A DNA stretch of 64,000 nt, from assembly GCF_009796285.1 (NCBI RefSeq), contig NZ_CP047020.1, positions 5,952,001 to 6,016,000 of the forward strand, in the 5' to 3' direction. Source of the stretch: Streptomyces broussonetiae. GTDB taxonomy: Bacteria; Actinomycetota; Actinomycetes; Streptomycetales; Streptomycetaceae. Position numbers and translations under genes: made by a program. This document shows positions 24,761 to 33,915 of the stretch, one piece after another. Position 1 is the first letter of the stretch; every line of letters starts with the position of its first letter. The notes under the pieces were generated by a model, which was not told the DNA's origin, did not search any database, and saw nothing but the letters and a program-made list of their open reading frames with translations.

Positions 24761-27634
24761 TCAGCGCCGTGCCTTGGCCTTGATGAGCTGCTGGGCGAGC
24801 TCTGCCGCGCTGGACGGCAGCCCTTTCGTGCGCTGCCCGTATTGGGGATGTGCCTGGTCGAGCGTGGGCACGGTGCTGGTGGCGCGGTCCGCGGGTGCGC
24901 GTTCGATCACCGTGGTGCCGGTTTCCGCTTCGAGTACGGGGGCGTATCCGGCCTGGCGCAGTGCGCTGAGCGTCGTCTCCGGCGGGGCCGTGGAGATGGC
25001 CACGGTGGGTGCGATGCGTCGCAGTGCGAGTGCGGCGAGGCTTTTGGCCCGGGTGATTTCGGTGATCAGCGCGGTGTCGTCGGAGCGGATGCAGCAGGCG
25101 CTGCGTACGACGCGGAGCCGGCCGTGCGTGCGTGCCGTGTCCTTGATCGTGTACGTGAGCGGCTGGGGCAGCCGGGTGCCGTTCGCGCACACGGCTTGGA
25201 GGCGTTCGAGGATGTCGTCGGCACTCCATCCGGTGTCGAGGGCGCGGCGCAGCGAGGCGGGGGTGATGCGCCAGACCACGGCGTGCCCTTCGGATTCGAT
25301 GTCGCCGACGGCGGTGAGGAGTTCGGCCAGTTCGGTGGCGGGTGCTCCGGTGACGGTCGCGGTGGCGTCGGCCTGGAAGTGGGCGGTGGTGCTGGGCTCG
25401 GGCAGCGTCGCGCGCAGGCTGTCGCGGAGGCCGGCCACGGCCGCGGCCAGGTGGGGATGCCCGGCCAGGTCGGCGCCGACGGCCGCGGCGCCGGTCCCTT
25501 CGCTCGCGGGGTCTGCGTGTGCGCCGGGGACGGACGGGTAGTGCCGGTGGGCTCCCGCTTCGAGGAGCGCGTGTACGGCGCGGCCCGCGTCGGTGAGTGC
25601 TCCGTGCGCGATGAGCCCGAGCAGTTCGGCCTCGTCGAGGGTGGCGCGCAGCCGCTGCAGGAGGGCATGGGTGGTGTCGTGGTCGTCTCCGGTGTCCACG
25701 TAGTCGAGGTCGAGACCTGCGAGCAGGTCGGCGACCTTGCCCAGGCCGGCCGTCTTCGCGAGCGTGATGAGCTGCTCCAGGGGCGAGTGCTCATCAGCGC
25801 CAGCGACCGCAGGCGTCTCACTTTGCCCGTCGGTGGTGAAGCGCTCCCGCGCGAGCTCCAGGAACGCGGCGAGGTCACCGAGCGGCACGCCGTTCTCGTC
25901 GGCGCGCAGGGCGAGTTGTTCCAGTGGCTCCGGGTCCGTCAGGTCGGCGAGCAGGTCACCGGCGCCGTACGGACCGTCCGCCTCCGGTGCGTCGGGCTCG
26001 TCCGGCGTCGTCATGAGGTCGTACAGAGCGGGCTGGAACCAGGCCGCGCACTCCAGCAGCGCGCGCCGTGCCTCCCCCGTGGCCTGGGTCCCGTGTCCGT
26101 CGGGGAGTGCGGCGAGGGCGGCGAGCAGGCCGCGACGCAGCGGTACCGCGTAACCGTCGCTCGGGGAGACGAGTGCGACGGGCGGCTCGTCCGCGTCCGG
26201 CCAGCACGTCAGCACCTCCGGGACTACCGCCCAGGCGGCCACCAGGGGCAGCAGTTTCCCGGCCGGTGTGGCGCGTGCCCAGGTGTCGTACGCGGACGTG
26301 GGCAGCAGTCGTGCGGACGGTTTCGTACGGGAAGCGGTGCGGCGGCCGCGGCCGCGTGCCGCGGGCGCTTCCTCGTCCGCCTTGGGGGCGGCGAGGCCCG
26401 CGTTCACCGCGAGGTCGAGCCAGAGCCTGGTGTCGACCTCGCTCGCGCCCGCCGCCTTCGCCAGGCGCCGCGTCTCCCGTACGGCGATACCGCCCGTCTT
26501 GCGGATGGCGACGGGGGCCGTCGCCAGTTCCCGCAGGACGAGTTCGGCGCGCCAGGCCGCGGCCCCGGCGGCGATGCTGCCCTCGTCCTGCCAGGACGAG
26601 GGCAGCGCCGGCGTCGCGGTCAGAGGTGGCGGAGTGGTCCGCATGGTGGGAGACGGCTGCGGACCGCGCAGGGCGTGTCCCACTTCGTAGCAGAGTTCGA
26701 CGAGGTCGGGGCCGACGGGTACGACCATGCCACGCGCGGCGAGCCAGTCCGTGCCCGCATCGCCGCTGCCGCCGTCACGGAAGGTGAATTTGTCGCCGGG
26801 ATGCCACCGCCGAGTGCTGCCGTAGGCGTTCGAGGCGATGCCCATGGACTCGTATCGGGAGACGAAGCAGTGGGTGTGCATCAGGGGCGGTCCCGGCACG
26901 AGGTGCTCCAGGAGATCGTGCGCCTCCCGGGGGGCCTGCTCGACCAGGGCGCGGACCCGCTGCGGATCACCCAGAACGGCGGTGATGCCTTCCTGTGCGG
27001 CGCCGCGTGAGAGTTTGTCGCCGAGGCCGAGCGTGGCCGCGATGCGCCGTACCTCGGGGGCGTTGAAGGCGCCGGTGAGCAGTTCGTCCACGCGACGCCC
27101 GTGGACCTGGCCCGCGGCGAGCCGGTGTACGCGTGCGGGCACCGCGAGTTGCCCGTCCGGGGCGGGCAGCAGCAGGGCTTGCTCCCGCAGCCGCGCGAGC
27201 CCCGACTTCAGCCAGGAAAGTGAAGCCCCGCCCTCCTGAAGCCAGTTGAGCAGGTCATCCTCGGGGACGAGCCGGTCGTACGGCTCGATGCCGCCGCTTC
27301 GCTCATCGCCGTCGCCGAACCGCGGATACGTGTTCATCGGCGCATAGGTGTTCTGCGCGGGCGGTCTGCGGGGTGGCCCGTACTGTTCCATGGCGCGTGT
27401 GCCGACGGCCTCAAGGAGATCCCAATGGGCCGCGTCGAGGGACAGCATCCCGGCCGCAACCGACGGATCAGTGAGCAGATGTGCGGCGAGTACGCCGAAG
27501 CCGGTGATCCTCTCATAGCCGGCGGCGCGCGGCAGCTCGCGCTCCTCCAGCAAAGTCGTCAGCCGCTCGGGCGCAAGCCCGGCCAGCCATTGCTCAAGGG
27601 CGGCGACAGAGGCAATCCCAGAACTCCCAGACAT
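24761..27634 (-). CDS. Helicase-associated (Helicase_C_3) protein
   Basis: This large protein of 957 residues has no helicase motor motifs. The C-terminal quarter (about residues 760-870) matches the Helicase_C_3 domain of XPB/Ssl2-related proteins (FQADATATVTGAPATELAELL, VVWRITPASLRRALDTGWS, RLPQPLTYTIKDTARTHGRLRV). The rest is helical and winged-helix-like with Ala/Leu-rich repeats; an N-terminal segment LEQWLAGLAPERLTTLLEER resembles actinobacterial proteins that sit near XPB-type helicases. No helicase gene is adjacent here. Its place inside an island beside a toxin-antitoxin pair suggests a paralogue carried as cargo. Any DNA-repair or defence role is inference. Confidence 0.75.
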   Translation of the reverse strand: MSGSSGIASVAALEQWLAGLAPERLTTLLEERELPRAAGYERITGFGVLAAHLLTDPSVAAGMLSLDAAHWDLLEAVGTRAMEQYGPPRRPPAQNTYAPMNTYPRFGDGDERSGGIEPYDRLVPEDDLLNWLQEGGASLSWLKSGLARLREQALLLPAPDGQLAVPARVHRLAAGQVHGRRVDELLTGAFNAPEVRRIAATLGLGDKLSRGAAQEGITAVLGDPQRVRALVEQAPREAHDLLEHLVPGPPLMHTHCFVSRYESMGIASNAYGSTRRWHPGDKFTFRDGGSGDAGTDWLAARGMVVPVGPDLVELCYEVGHALRGPQPSPTMRTTPPPLTATPALPSSWQDEGSIAAGAAAWRAELVLRELATAPVAIRKTGGIAVRETRRLAKAAGASEVDTRLWLDLAVNAGLAAPKADEEAPAARGRGRRTASRTKPSARLLPTSAYDTWARATPAGKLLPLVAAWAVVPEVLTCWPDADEPPVALVSPSDGYAVPLRRGLLAALAALPDGHGTQATGEARRALLECAAWFQPALYDLMTTPDEPDAPEADGPYGAGDLLADLTDPEPLEQLALRADENGVPLGDLAAFLELARERFTTDGQSETPAVAGADEHSPLEQLITLAKTAGLGKVADLLAGLDLDYVDTGDDHDTTHALLQRLRATLDEAELLGLIAHGALTDAGRAVHALLEAGAHRHYPSVPGAHADPASEGTGAAAVGADLAGHPHLAAAVAGLRDSLRATLPEPSTTAHFQADATATVTGAPATELAELLTAVGDIESEGHAVVWRITPASLRRALDTGWSADDILERLQAVCANGTRLPQPLTYTIKDTARTHGRLRVVRSACCIRSDDTALITEITRAKSLAALALRRIAPTVAISTAPPETTLSALRQAGYAPVLEAETGTTVIERAPADRATSTVPTLDQAHPQYGQRTKGLPSSAAELAQQLIKAKARR

Positions 27635-27713
27635 CCGGCGAGCCTAGTGGCAGCCGCATCGCTCTACCCATGCGGGATGTAGGGGGCGGGGTGGGTTGGT
27701 AAACTACCGGATT

Positions 27714-28355
27714 TCATTCCATGAGATCCGGTACGAAGTTCTCACCCGACAGGGTCACCTCTGCTGTACCGGCCCACCCTGGCCGACGGCTCAGACGCGG
27801 TTCCCACGCTCGTCGCAGCCTGCCGCCGCGCCCCCGAAAGCCGAGGGGACACGCACTGCCGCCGGGCCGGGGCCGTGCTGGCCGCTCACTCGTCTGCCGC
27901 GCCCGCGGGCCGGAGCCCTGGCCAGAAGCGAGCCTGCGGTACAGGTGGGCGACGAGGTCTGCAGCCTGGAGAAGGCGGCTTGCGCGGGACGGGGCGAAGT
28001 GGATCGTGTCGACGATCTCCGGGAGCCGGTCGCACCCTGTCCCGTCGCTGCCGTCGCGCTGGTAGAGGCGGAAGTGCGGTTGGTGCTCGGCCGCCCCGTC
28101 GATCTCGTCGGCGATGATCAGCGTCCACTGCCCGTAGGCCCGCGCCCGATCGTTGACGCGGCTCAGCAGATCTTTCAGAACTCGCTGGTGGGGCGGCACA
28201 GTCAGTTCCGCCCGAGACGGGTACCGCTCCAGGTTCAGACCCCTGATGATGATCTGCACGTCATGCGCACCGATCGCCTTGAGCGCGTCACCGTAGACAC
28301 CGGTCCCGGCGCGCACCATGTCACCTTCCTTGGCGTGGAGTTCCGCTTCAACGTC
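27714..28355 (-). pseudogene. DUF3800 gene, N-terminally truncated at the right att-like repeat
   Basis: The minus strand encodes the C-terminal two-thirds of a DUF3800 (RNase H-like fold) protein: ELHAKEGDMV, VQIIIRGLNLERY, LSRVNDRARAYGQWTLIIAD with the conserved Asp-Glu, HFRLYQRDG and the family ending IHFAPSRASRLLQAADLVAHLYRR. The N-terminal part with the first catalytic Asp (normally near MxxFxDESG) is missing, and homology stops at the right copy of the ychF repeat. The frame stays open upstream but reads as noise. An ATG at 28319 could give 201 residues, but the catalytic core would be incomplete. A fragment left by integration or deletion is the simplest reading. Confidence 0.7.
28335..28354 (+). 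repeat. Putative attachment site, right copy
   Basis: An exact 20-bp copy of the ychF 3' end; in the plus-strand frame it still encodes VEFRFNV followed by a stop, like a vestigial ychF tail. Confidence 0.7.
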
Positions 28356-28605
28356 TGACCCAGTCGTCACTGTGGGCGAGGTCGAGGGCCCGGCCACAGT
28401 GAGGGTGCCGGGTCCCCGACTCGCGCTCGGTCGGCCGCCTCGGGGGGTGCCGCGGCCGACCTGAGAGGAATGCTCCGCGAGGGATCGGTCAGTCAGCTGA
28501 CCGGCGGGTCGCAATCCCGTGATCATTCTGGGCGGCCTCGTCCTGCAGGCCCAGCCTGCTCGCAGGAAGATGCCAGTAATGCCTGGCGGAGTGGCGGGAC
28601 CCCGG

Positions 28606-29445
28606 CTAACTCTCCGGCGGCGCCGCTCGCGGCACCGGGGAGGGCAGCAGGCCGAGTTCGGCTGCGCGCAGGCCCGCCTGGAAACGGGAGTTCGCGCCCA
28701 GGGTCGCCATGATCCTTGCCACGTGGCGCCGGTATGTGCGCATGGACACCGACAGCTCATCGGCCGCCTGCTCGTCCGTCATCCCGGAGTTCAGACAGCC
28801 GAGGACCTGTTTCACGAACGTGGCGCGGGCGTGACCGTCCCAGTCGATCCGGACCGGCACCGGGGTGGCGCTGCACCACACGGCGGCGAACAAGGCGTGC
28901 AGTGCGTCGGCCACACCGTCGGACCGGGTGAGGGATGCCTGTGGCCCGAGGGCCGAGTCGGCGATCAGCACGGCGCTCCGGCCGTCCACGATGACGCAGT
29001 CGATCAGCGGTACGCGGGCGATCCGCAGCTCGATGTGCTCGCTCGCCGCGAGGTCCTCCCAGTGCTCCGGGACCCTGTGCCGGCCGGGCTCGGAGCGGGC
29101 GATGCGTACCCGGACCGTTTCGTTCCGTGCCCGCAGGATCTCTATGACCCGGCGAGCACGGGTGGTGTGCTCGGCGAAGCAGATGTCCACCGACTGCCGT
29201 GCCTGGCAGATCTGTTCCGCGATGGCCGCCGTGATCGACGCCTCGTCCGGTTCCACGGGGATCGCCAACGGCACCTCGGCTTCCGTGTCCCTGTGCAGGG
29301 CCACGGCGTTGTCGATCAGAGAACTCACCACGAGGAGGGTCCGGTCGATCTCGTCCTTCACGGCCCGGGAGCCCGTAGGACCTGCGGCCCACGCATGCCC
29401 CGTGCGTACTTCCGATGCATCGATGTCCACGAGCGCATCACCCAC
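28606..29445 (-). CDS. LuxR-type regulator with PLD-like N-terminal domain (paralogue 1)
   Basis: This 279-residue regulator marks the left edge of the biosynthetic cluster. The C-terminus is a LuxR-type HTH (MTDEQAADELSVSMRTYRRH with FQAGLRAAELGLL at the end). The N-terminal part (about 30-190) resembles the phospholipase-D-like sensor region of TrmB-type pathway regulators: ICQARQSVDICFAEHTTRARRVIEIL, VRVRIAR and VIVDGRSAVLIADS. Two more genes of the same layout lie at 37-38.7 kb. The start is a GTG at 29445; other in-frame starts are possible. It overlaps a small upstream frame by 8 bp. It probably controls the cluster; the signal is unknown. Confidence 0.82.
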   Translation of the reverse strand: MGDALVDIDASEVRTGHAWAAGPTGSRAVKDEIDRTLLVVSSLIDNAVALHRDTEAEVPLAIPVEPDEASITAAIAEQICQARQSVDICFAEHTTRARRVIEILRARNETVRVRIARSEPGRHRVPEHWEDLAASEHIELRIARVPLIDCVIVDGRSAVLIADSALGPQASLTRSDGVADALHALFAAVWCSATPVPVRIDWDGHARATFVKQVLGCLNSGMTDEQAADELSVSMRTYRRHVARIMATLGANSRFQAGLRAAELGLLPSPVPRAAPPES

Positions 29446-29656
29446 ACCAGGGCGTCAGCCCCGGCTCGACGGCCCTGACGCCTGACTCCAACGTCCCCAC
29501 CGCCTCGGCCACTTGCCGTCGGTGGGTACGCCAGGAGAGGCACATCGTCCGGGGCCCGGCGCCGGCGGTGAGCCCCGCGCCGCACAGGGACTCGCGAACG
29601 CGCACCGCAGCGGGGCCGTGGGCGGGGACGAACGCGGCACTGCCCTCCAGGGTCAT
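29438..29656 (-). CDS. Small hypothetical protein upstream of the regulator
   Basis: The ATG at 29656 follows GAGGTGG with good spacing and opens a 72-residue frame (MTLEGSAAFVPAHGPAAVRV, MCLSWRTHRRQVAEAVGTLE) with strong GC at third codon positions. Its stop overlaps the GTG of the LuxR-type regulator by 8 bp, suggesting translational coupling. I do not recognise a family. It may be a leader or small partner protein, or a chance frame. Confidence 0.4.
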   Translation of the reverse strand: MTLEGSAAFVPAHGPAAVRVRESLCGAGLTAGAGPRTMCLSWRTHRRQVAEAVGTLESGVRAVEPGLTPWCG

Positions 29657-30085
29657 GACCACCTCGCCGCCGCCCGGCAGCTCCACGCCGTCCGAACTTC
29701 CGGAGGAGGCATGACGATCCGTGGGCCTTGCCTGGAATGGGGGGCCGGACGGCACCCACCGGTGGTCCACTGCTCTCATCACTTCCTTTCGTTGTCACGC
29801 TGACCACAGCCTGTCGGCCACTGTCTGTCAGTAACACTGCGGGAACTGTCGAGAGCGATGCGGTCAGCTCTCGACAGCCCTGCATCGAGGAGCCGAAGCC
29901 ACGGGGAGGTTAGCCACCGAGCCGGACCAGTAGTCCTTCTGTGGCAGCAAGATGCGCCTGTGGCGGGTGGTACGGCACGCCGCGTGGACGGCGCGGGGAC
30001 GGGCAGCGCTCCCTCGAGGGGTGGTGCTGCCGCCCGGCCCTTCGTGCGCCCGGCCCTTCGTGCGCCCGGCTCTTCGTGCGCCGGC
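29657..30085. other. Intergenic region with 16-bp tandem repeats
   Basis: 429 bp between the small frame and the end of the MMPL gene. There is no convincing gene. A triple tandem repeat at its right end is the only clear structure. Confidence 0.6.
30031..30078. repeat. Three 16-bp tandem repeats
   Basis: Unit cgcccggcccttcgtg at 30031-30046 and 30047-30062, with a one-base variant at 30063-30078, just past the stop codon of the MMPL exporter gene. Confidence 0.85.
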
Positions 30086-32260
30086 TCAGGAGTGGCTGCC
30101 GGTGGTCACCGGCTCCTGACCTTCCTGGCGAGGCCCGGCGAGGGGCTGCCCCGGGTGGCCGGGGTGCTGCCCGGACCGGTGCCGGGGCCACCACGCCTTC
30201 GGGCCGATCAGCCCGGTCAGCGTCGGCACCAGGAGCAGCGCCATGACGAACGCGGTCAGCAGGATGCCGAACGCCACCGCGAAGCCCATCTCCTGCAGCA
30301 TCGAGTTGTCCGCCAGCATCAGGACGCCGAAGGTGCCCGCCAGGATGACGGCGGCGGAGCCGATCGTCGGGGCCGACTGGGAGACGGCGAGACGTACGGA
30401 CTCGGCCGTCGACTTGCCGCTGAGCACCTCCTCGCGCAGCCGCGCCACCATGAGGATGTTGTAGTCGGTGCCGATGGCGACCACGAAGAGGTACACCACG
30501 ATGGGCAGCGAGAACAGCAGCCCGTCCTCGCCCTTGACGTTCTGGAAGAGCCAGACCGACGAGCCCAGCGTGGCGGCGAAGCCGAGGCCGACGGCGAGCA
30601 TCAGGTAGAGCGGGGCGACGACGCTGCGCAGCAGCAGCCCAAGGATGAGCAGGATGGCGAACGCGGCGATCGGGAAGACCAGCCTGTAGTCGTGGTTGAC
30701 GGCGTCCTCGATGTCGGCGAGGACCGCGGTCTTTCCGCCCACCAGCGCCTTCGTACCCTTGGGCGCGTTGTGGTGCACCGCGTCCCTGAGGTCACCGGCG
30801 ACCAGGTTGATGGCCTGGTCGGAGGAGGGCCGGAACTTCAGCACCACGTCGTACTGGGCGACGTCGCCCTTGGCGCTGAGGCGGGCCGGGGAGACCTCGC
30901 CGACGCCGGACACCTTGGCGACGGACTGCCGGAAGGAGTCGAGGGCGGTCTTGTCGAGCGGCGTGCCCTGGGGGGACGTGACGAACACCAGGCTCGGGTC
31001 GGTCTCGCCCGCCGAGAAGCTCTTCTGCAGATCCGCGTTGGCCTGGATCGACTCCAGGGACTTGGGAAGCGAACTCTCCTGGTCGAAGCCGGGCTTGAAG
31101 CCGAACGCCCCGATGGCGAGCACGGCGAGCAGGCCCGTGGAGGCGGCGGCGACCAGGCCGGGGCGCCGGGAGGCGAAGGTGCCGACCCTGCCGGCCAGAC
31201 GGTTCCTCGGGGCCCGCTGCCATGCCTTGGACGGCCAGAACGCCTTCGTACCGAGGAGCGAGAAGACCGCGGGCACCAGGGTGAGCGCCGCGACGAGGGT
31301 GACGGCGACGGAGATCGCGAGGGACGGGCCCATCGCGCGCAGGTTGCCCATGGTGGAGAACAGCAGGGCCAGGAAGGCGACGATCACGGCGCTCGCGGCG
31401 GAGGCGATGGTCTCACCGACCCGCGAGACGGAGTCGATGAGGGCCTGCTTGGGCGCACGCCCCTCGCGCAGGTGCTCCCGGTAGCGGAACAGCAGGAACA
31501 GGATGTAGTCGGTCCCGACACCGAAGAGAACCACGATCAGGATCGCGGAGTTGCTGCTGTCCGCCTCGAGGCCGAAGAGATTGCTGGCGGTGGCGATCAG
31601 GCCGTTGGCCACGATGAACATCAGCGCGATGGTGAGGACCGGCATCAGCGCGATGAGCGGGCTGCGGAAGATGACTCCGAGCAGCACGATGATCAGGAGC
31701 AGTGTGGCCATCATGATCATGGCGTCGGTGTTGCCGGCCGCGTCCTTGGTGTCGAGCGCCAGGGCCGTGGGGCCGGTGACCCCCATCTTCAGCCCGGTTC
31801 CCCGCAGTTGGTCCTTGCCGTCCTCGCGGAGCTTGCGGACCGAGTCCTGGCCCGCCTCGGTGGTCGGGTCCTTCTCGGTGGAGACGACGCTCGCGAGCGC
31901 CATCCTGCCGTCCTTGGACACCGCCTCGGGCGAGGTCAGCACCTTGTCGAAGGTCTTGTACCGCTTCGCCTGGAACTCCTTGGCCACCTTGGTGACGGTG
32001 GCCTTGTCGGCGGTCGTCAGCTCGCCGCCGTCGGCCCGCTTGAAGACCACCACGGCAGCGGGGGTCTCCTGCTGCGGGAACGCCTTCTCCTGGATCTTCG
32101 TGACCTGGGCGGACTCGTACCGGGAGGGCAGGAAGTCGGCCTGGTCCGTACTGGACTTGAGTCCGGGAGCCAGGGTGGCCAGTGCGACCGTGGCAACGAT
32201 CCAGGCCACGATGACCAGCCAGGGCCGGTTGACGGTGAACCGTCCTATCCGTCCGAACAT
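30086..32260 (-). CDS. MMPL/RND-family exporter
   Basis: ATG at 32260 (MFGRIGRFTVNRPWLVIVAW) gives 724 residues, the usual size for actinobacterial MMPL transporters; the upstream extension of the frame is not convincing. The protein shows the duplicated RND plan: one N-terminal helix, a periplasmic loop (about 35-200), five to six helices with GVGTDYILFLLFRYREHLREG, then a second loop and helices with VAIGTDYNILMVARLREEV. The two G-T-D-Y motifs are the proton-relay regions of MMPL proteins. It probably exports the product or its lipid-linked intermediates. It is divergent from the polyprenyl synthase across 419 bp. Confidence 0.92.
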   Translation of the reverse strand: MFGRIGRFTVNRPWLVIVAWIVATVALATLAPGLKSSTDQADFLPSRYESAQVTKIQEKAFPQQETPAAVVVFKRADGGELTTADKATVTKVAKEFQAKRYKTFDKVLTSPEAVSKDGRMALASVVSTEKDPTTEAGQDSVRKLREDGKDQLRGTGLKMGVTGPTALALDTKDAAGNTDAMIMMATLLLIIVLLGVIFRSPLIALMPVLTIALMFIVANGLIATASNLFGLEADSSNSAILIVVLFGVGTDYILFLLFRYREHLREGRAPKQALIDSVSRVGETIASAASAVIVAFLALLFSTMGNLRAMGPSLAISVAVTLVAALTLVPAVFSLLGTKAFWPSKAWQRAPRNRLAGRVGTFASRRPGLVAAASTGLLAVLAIGAFGFKPGFDQESSLPKSLESIQANADLQKSFSAGETDPSLVFVTSPQGTPLDKTALDSFRQSVAKVSGVGEVSPARLSAKGDVAQYDVVLKFRPSSDQAINLVAGDLRDAVHHNAPKGTKALVGGKTAVLADIEDAVNHDYRLVFPIAAFAILLILGLLLRSVVAPLYLMLAVGLGFAATLGSSVWLFQNVKGEDGLLFSLPIVVYLFVVAIGTDYNILMVARLREEVLSGKSTAESVRLAVSQSAPTIGSAAVILAGTFGVLMLADNSMLQEMGFAVAFGILLTAFVMALLLVPTLTGLIGPKAWWPRHRSGQHPGHPGQPLAGPRQEGQEPVTTGSHS

Positions 32261-32679
32261 GGTGCTCCTTTGGAAAGGGATGGTGGTGCGCGGCTGCAGG
32301 TCTGCGGCATGGCAGCACCTATGGCCGCCCGGTGCCCGGACGGCGGCGACACAACGCGGGGTGGGAGGCAGCGCACGGCCCCAGCGGCACGTGGGCACGC
32401 CGCTCGAGTCGTGGCCGGGGTTCGAGCGCTGCCCGCCAAGTCTCCCGCGCCGTCCCGGAATCACAGGCTCCGAGCGGGCTGGTCGACACGTTGTTGACAG
32501 TCGGAGCGGAACTTCCGGTGGAATATCGCCCGAGCCGAGGGCCGTACGTCGGCCGGATGTTCCCTTGCTGTCCTCTTGCGGACAGCCGAGGTGGATTTCC
32601 TGTTCCGGCCAGGTGCCGCCTTCCTACGGTTCGGCGTGGTGGGCCGTGACGACGCAGACGCGCCCCGGAGGAGGGGTAG
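32261..32679. other. Divergent intergenic/promoter region
   Basis: 419 bp between the MMPL exporter (minus) and the polyprenyl synthase (plus). A TTGACA at 32494-32499 is the only promoter-like hexamer I can point to; no clear -10 follows at ideal spacing. No gene seen. Confidence 0.5.
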
Positions 32680-33717
32680 ATGTCGCAGGTGGCCACGCTG
32701 GTCGCGAAGGCGCGCGGCCGTTCGGTGCTCTCCCGGATCGCCGCACGGGAGCGCAGACTGGAATCCAGCCTGGCCGCCGGTCTCGGGCGGGTGGAGGAGC
32801 GGCTCCGGGAGTGTGCTGCGGGGGCCGCCGACCCGCGCGTGGCCGAGGTGGTCGGCTACCTCGTGGCGGCGGGCGGCAAGCGGCTGCGCCCGTTGCTCAC
32901 GCTCGTGGCCGCCGAGTTCGGGGACCCCGGGGCTCCGGGCGTCGTGGACGCCGCCGCGATCTCCGAGCTGGTCCACGCCGCCTCGCTCTACCACGACGAC
33001 GTGATGGACCAGGCCCGCATCCGGCACGGGGTGCCCAGCGTCAACGCGCGCTGGGGCAACCCCGTCGCCGTCATGGGGGGCAACTGGCTGCTCGCGATCT
33101 CCGCCCGGCTCTCCGCCGACCTGGTGGCAGAGATCCTTCCGCTGCACGCCGAGGCCTGCCAGCGGCTGGTGCGGGGTCAGATGGCGGAGCTGCTCGGCCC
33201 GCGCGCGGACGACGACCCGCTGGACCACTACTTCAGCGTGGTCTCCGACAAGTCGGCGGCACTGATCTCCCTCGCGCTGCGGCTCGGCGCACTCCAGTCC
33301 GGGGCACCCGCAGCCGTGGCCGACGCACTCGAGGACTACGGCGAACACCTCGGCGTGGTGTTCCAGATCGCCGACGACCTGCTCGACATCACCTCGTCGT
33401 CCGCCTTGAGCGGCAAGGAACAGGGGAAGGACCTCGCGGTCGGCGTGTCCTGCCTGCCCGTTCTGCTCGCTCGCGCCGGTGAGGATCCCCGCGACGACGA
33501 ACTGCGGGCCCTGTTGGACGCCCCCGCGGGGGTGGCGGGTGATGCGCACCACCGGGCCCTTGAACTGCTGCGGCGGTCCCCGGCCATGGCACAGGCCCGC
33601 GCGCTCATGAACGGGCGTCTTGAGCGTGCCCGTTCGGCCCTGAACCGGTTGCCCTCCGGGCCGCCGAAACGGGCTCTGGACGCGCTGTGCGATGTGGTGG
33701 CCCATCGCGCGGCGTAG
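32680..33717 (+). CDS. Polyprenyl diphosphate synthase
   Basis: A 345-residue all-helical trans-prenyltransferase. The first aspartate-rich motif appears as HDDVMDQARIRHG (about residue 110) and the second as QIADDLLDITS (about 231); GGKRLRP and GLVAGQ-like QRLVRGQMAEL are also in place. The family condenses IPP onto allylic diphosphates. Bulkier or smaller residues before the first motif set product length, which I cannot call from sequence. ATG with GGAGGAGGGG upstream. No prenyl acceptor enzyme is evident nearby, so its product may feed a prenylated metabolite or a quinone/carrier lipid. Confidence 0.92.
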   Translation: MSQVATLVAKARGRSVLSRIAARERRLESSLAAGLGRVEERLRECAAGAADPRVAEVVGYLVAAGGKRLRPLLTLVAAEFGDPGAPGVVDAAAISELVHAASLYHDDVMDQARIRHGVPSVNARWGNPVAVMGGNWLLAISARLSADLVAEILPLHAEACQRLVRGQMAELLGPRADDDPLDHYFSVVSDKSAALISLALRLGALQSGAPAAVADALEDYGEHLGVVFQIADDLLDITSSSALSGKEQGKDLAVGVSCLPVLLARAGEDPRDDELRALLDAPAGVAGDAHHRALELLRRSPAMAQARALMNGRLERARSALNRLPSGPPKRALDALCDVVAHRAA

Positions 33718-33915
33718 CCGATTTCGGACGGCTGTGCAACGGCAGTGAATTGATGGTCCCGTCAATAGGGCCGTCAGCGGCGCACTGGCTGCTCCTCGCG
33801 CGGAATCCAGCCGATGTGGTCGTCCTGGGACATCGGTCCGTCTACTGCGAGCGGGGGCGATGGATCATCCCACGGACTGAGGCGCTGCGGTACGGAAGCG
33901 ACGAAAGTGGAGCAC

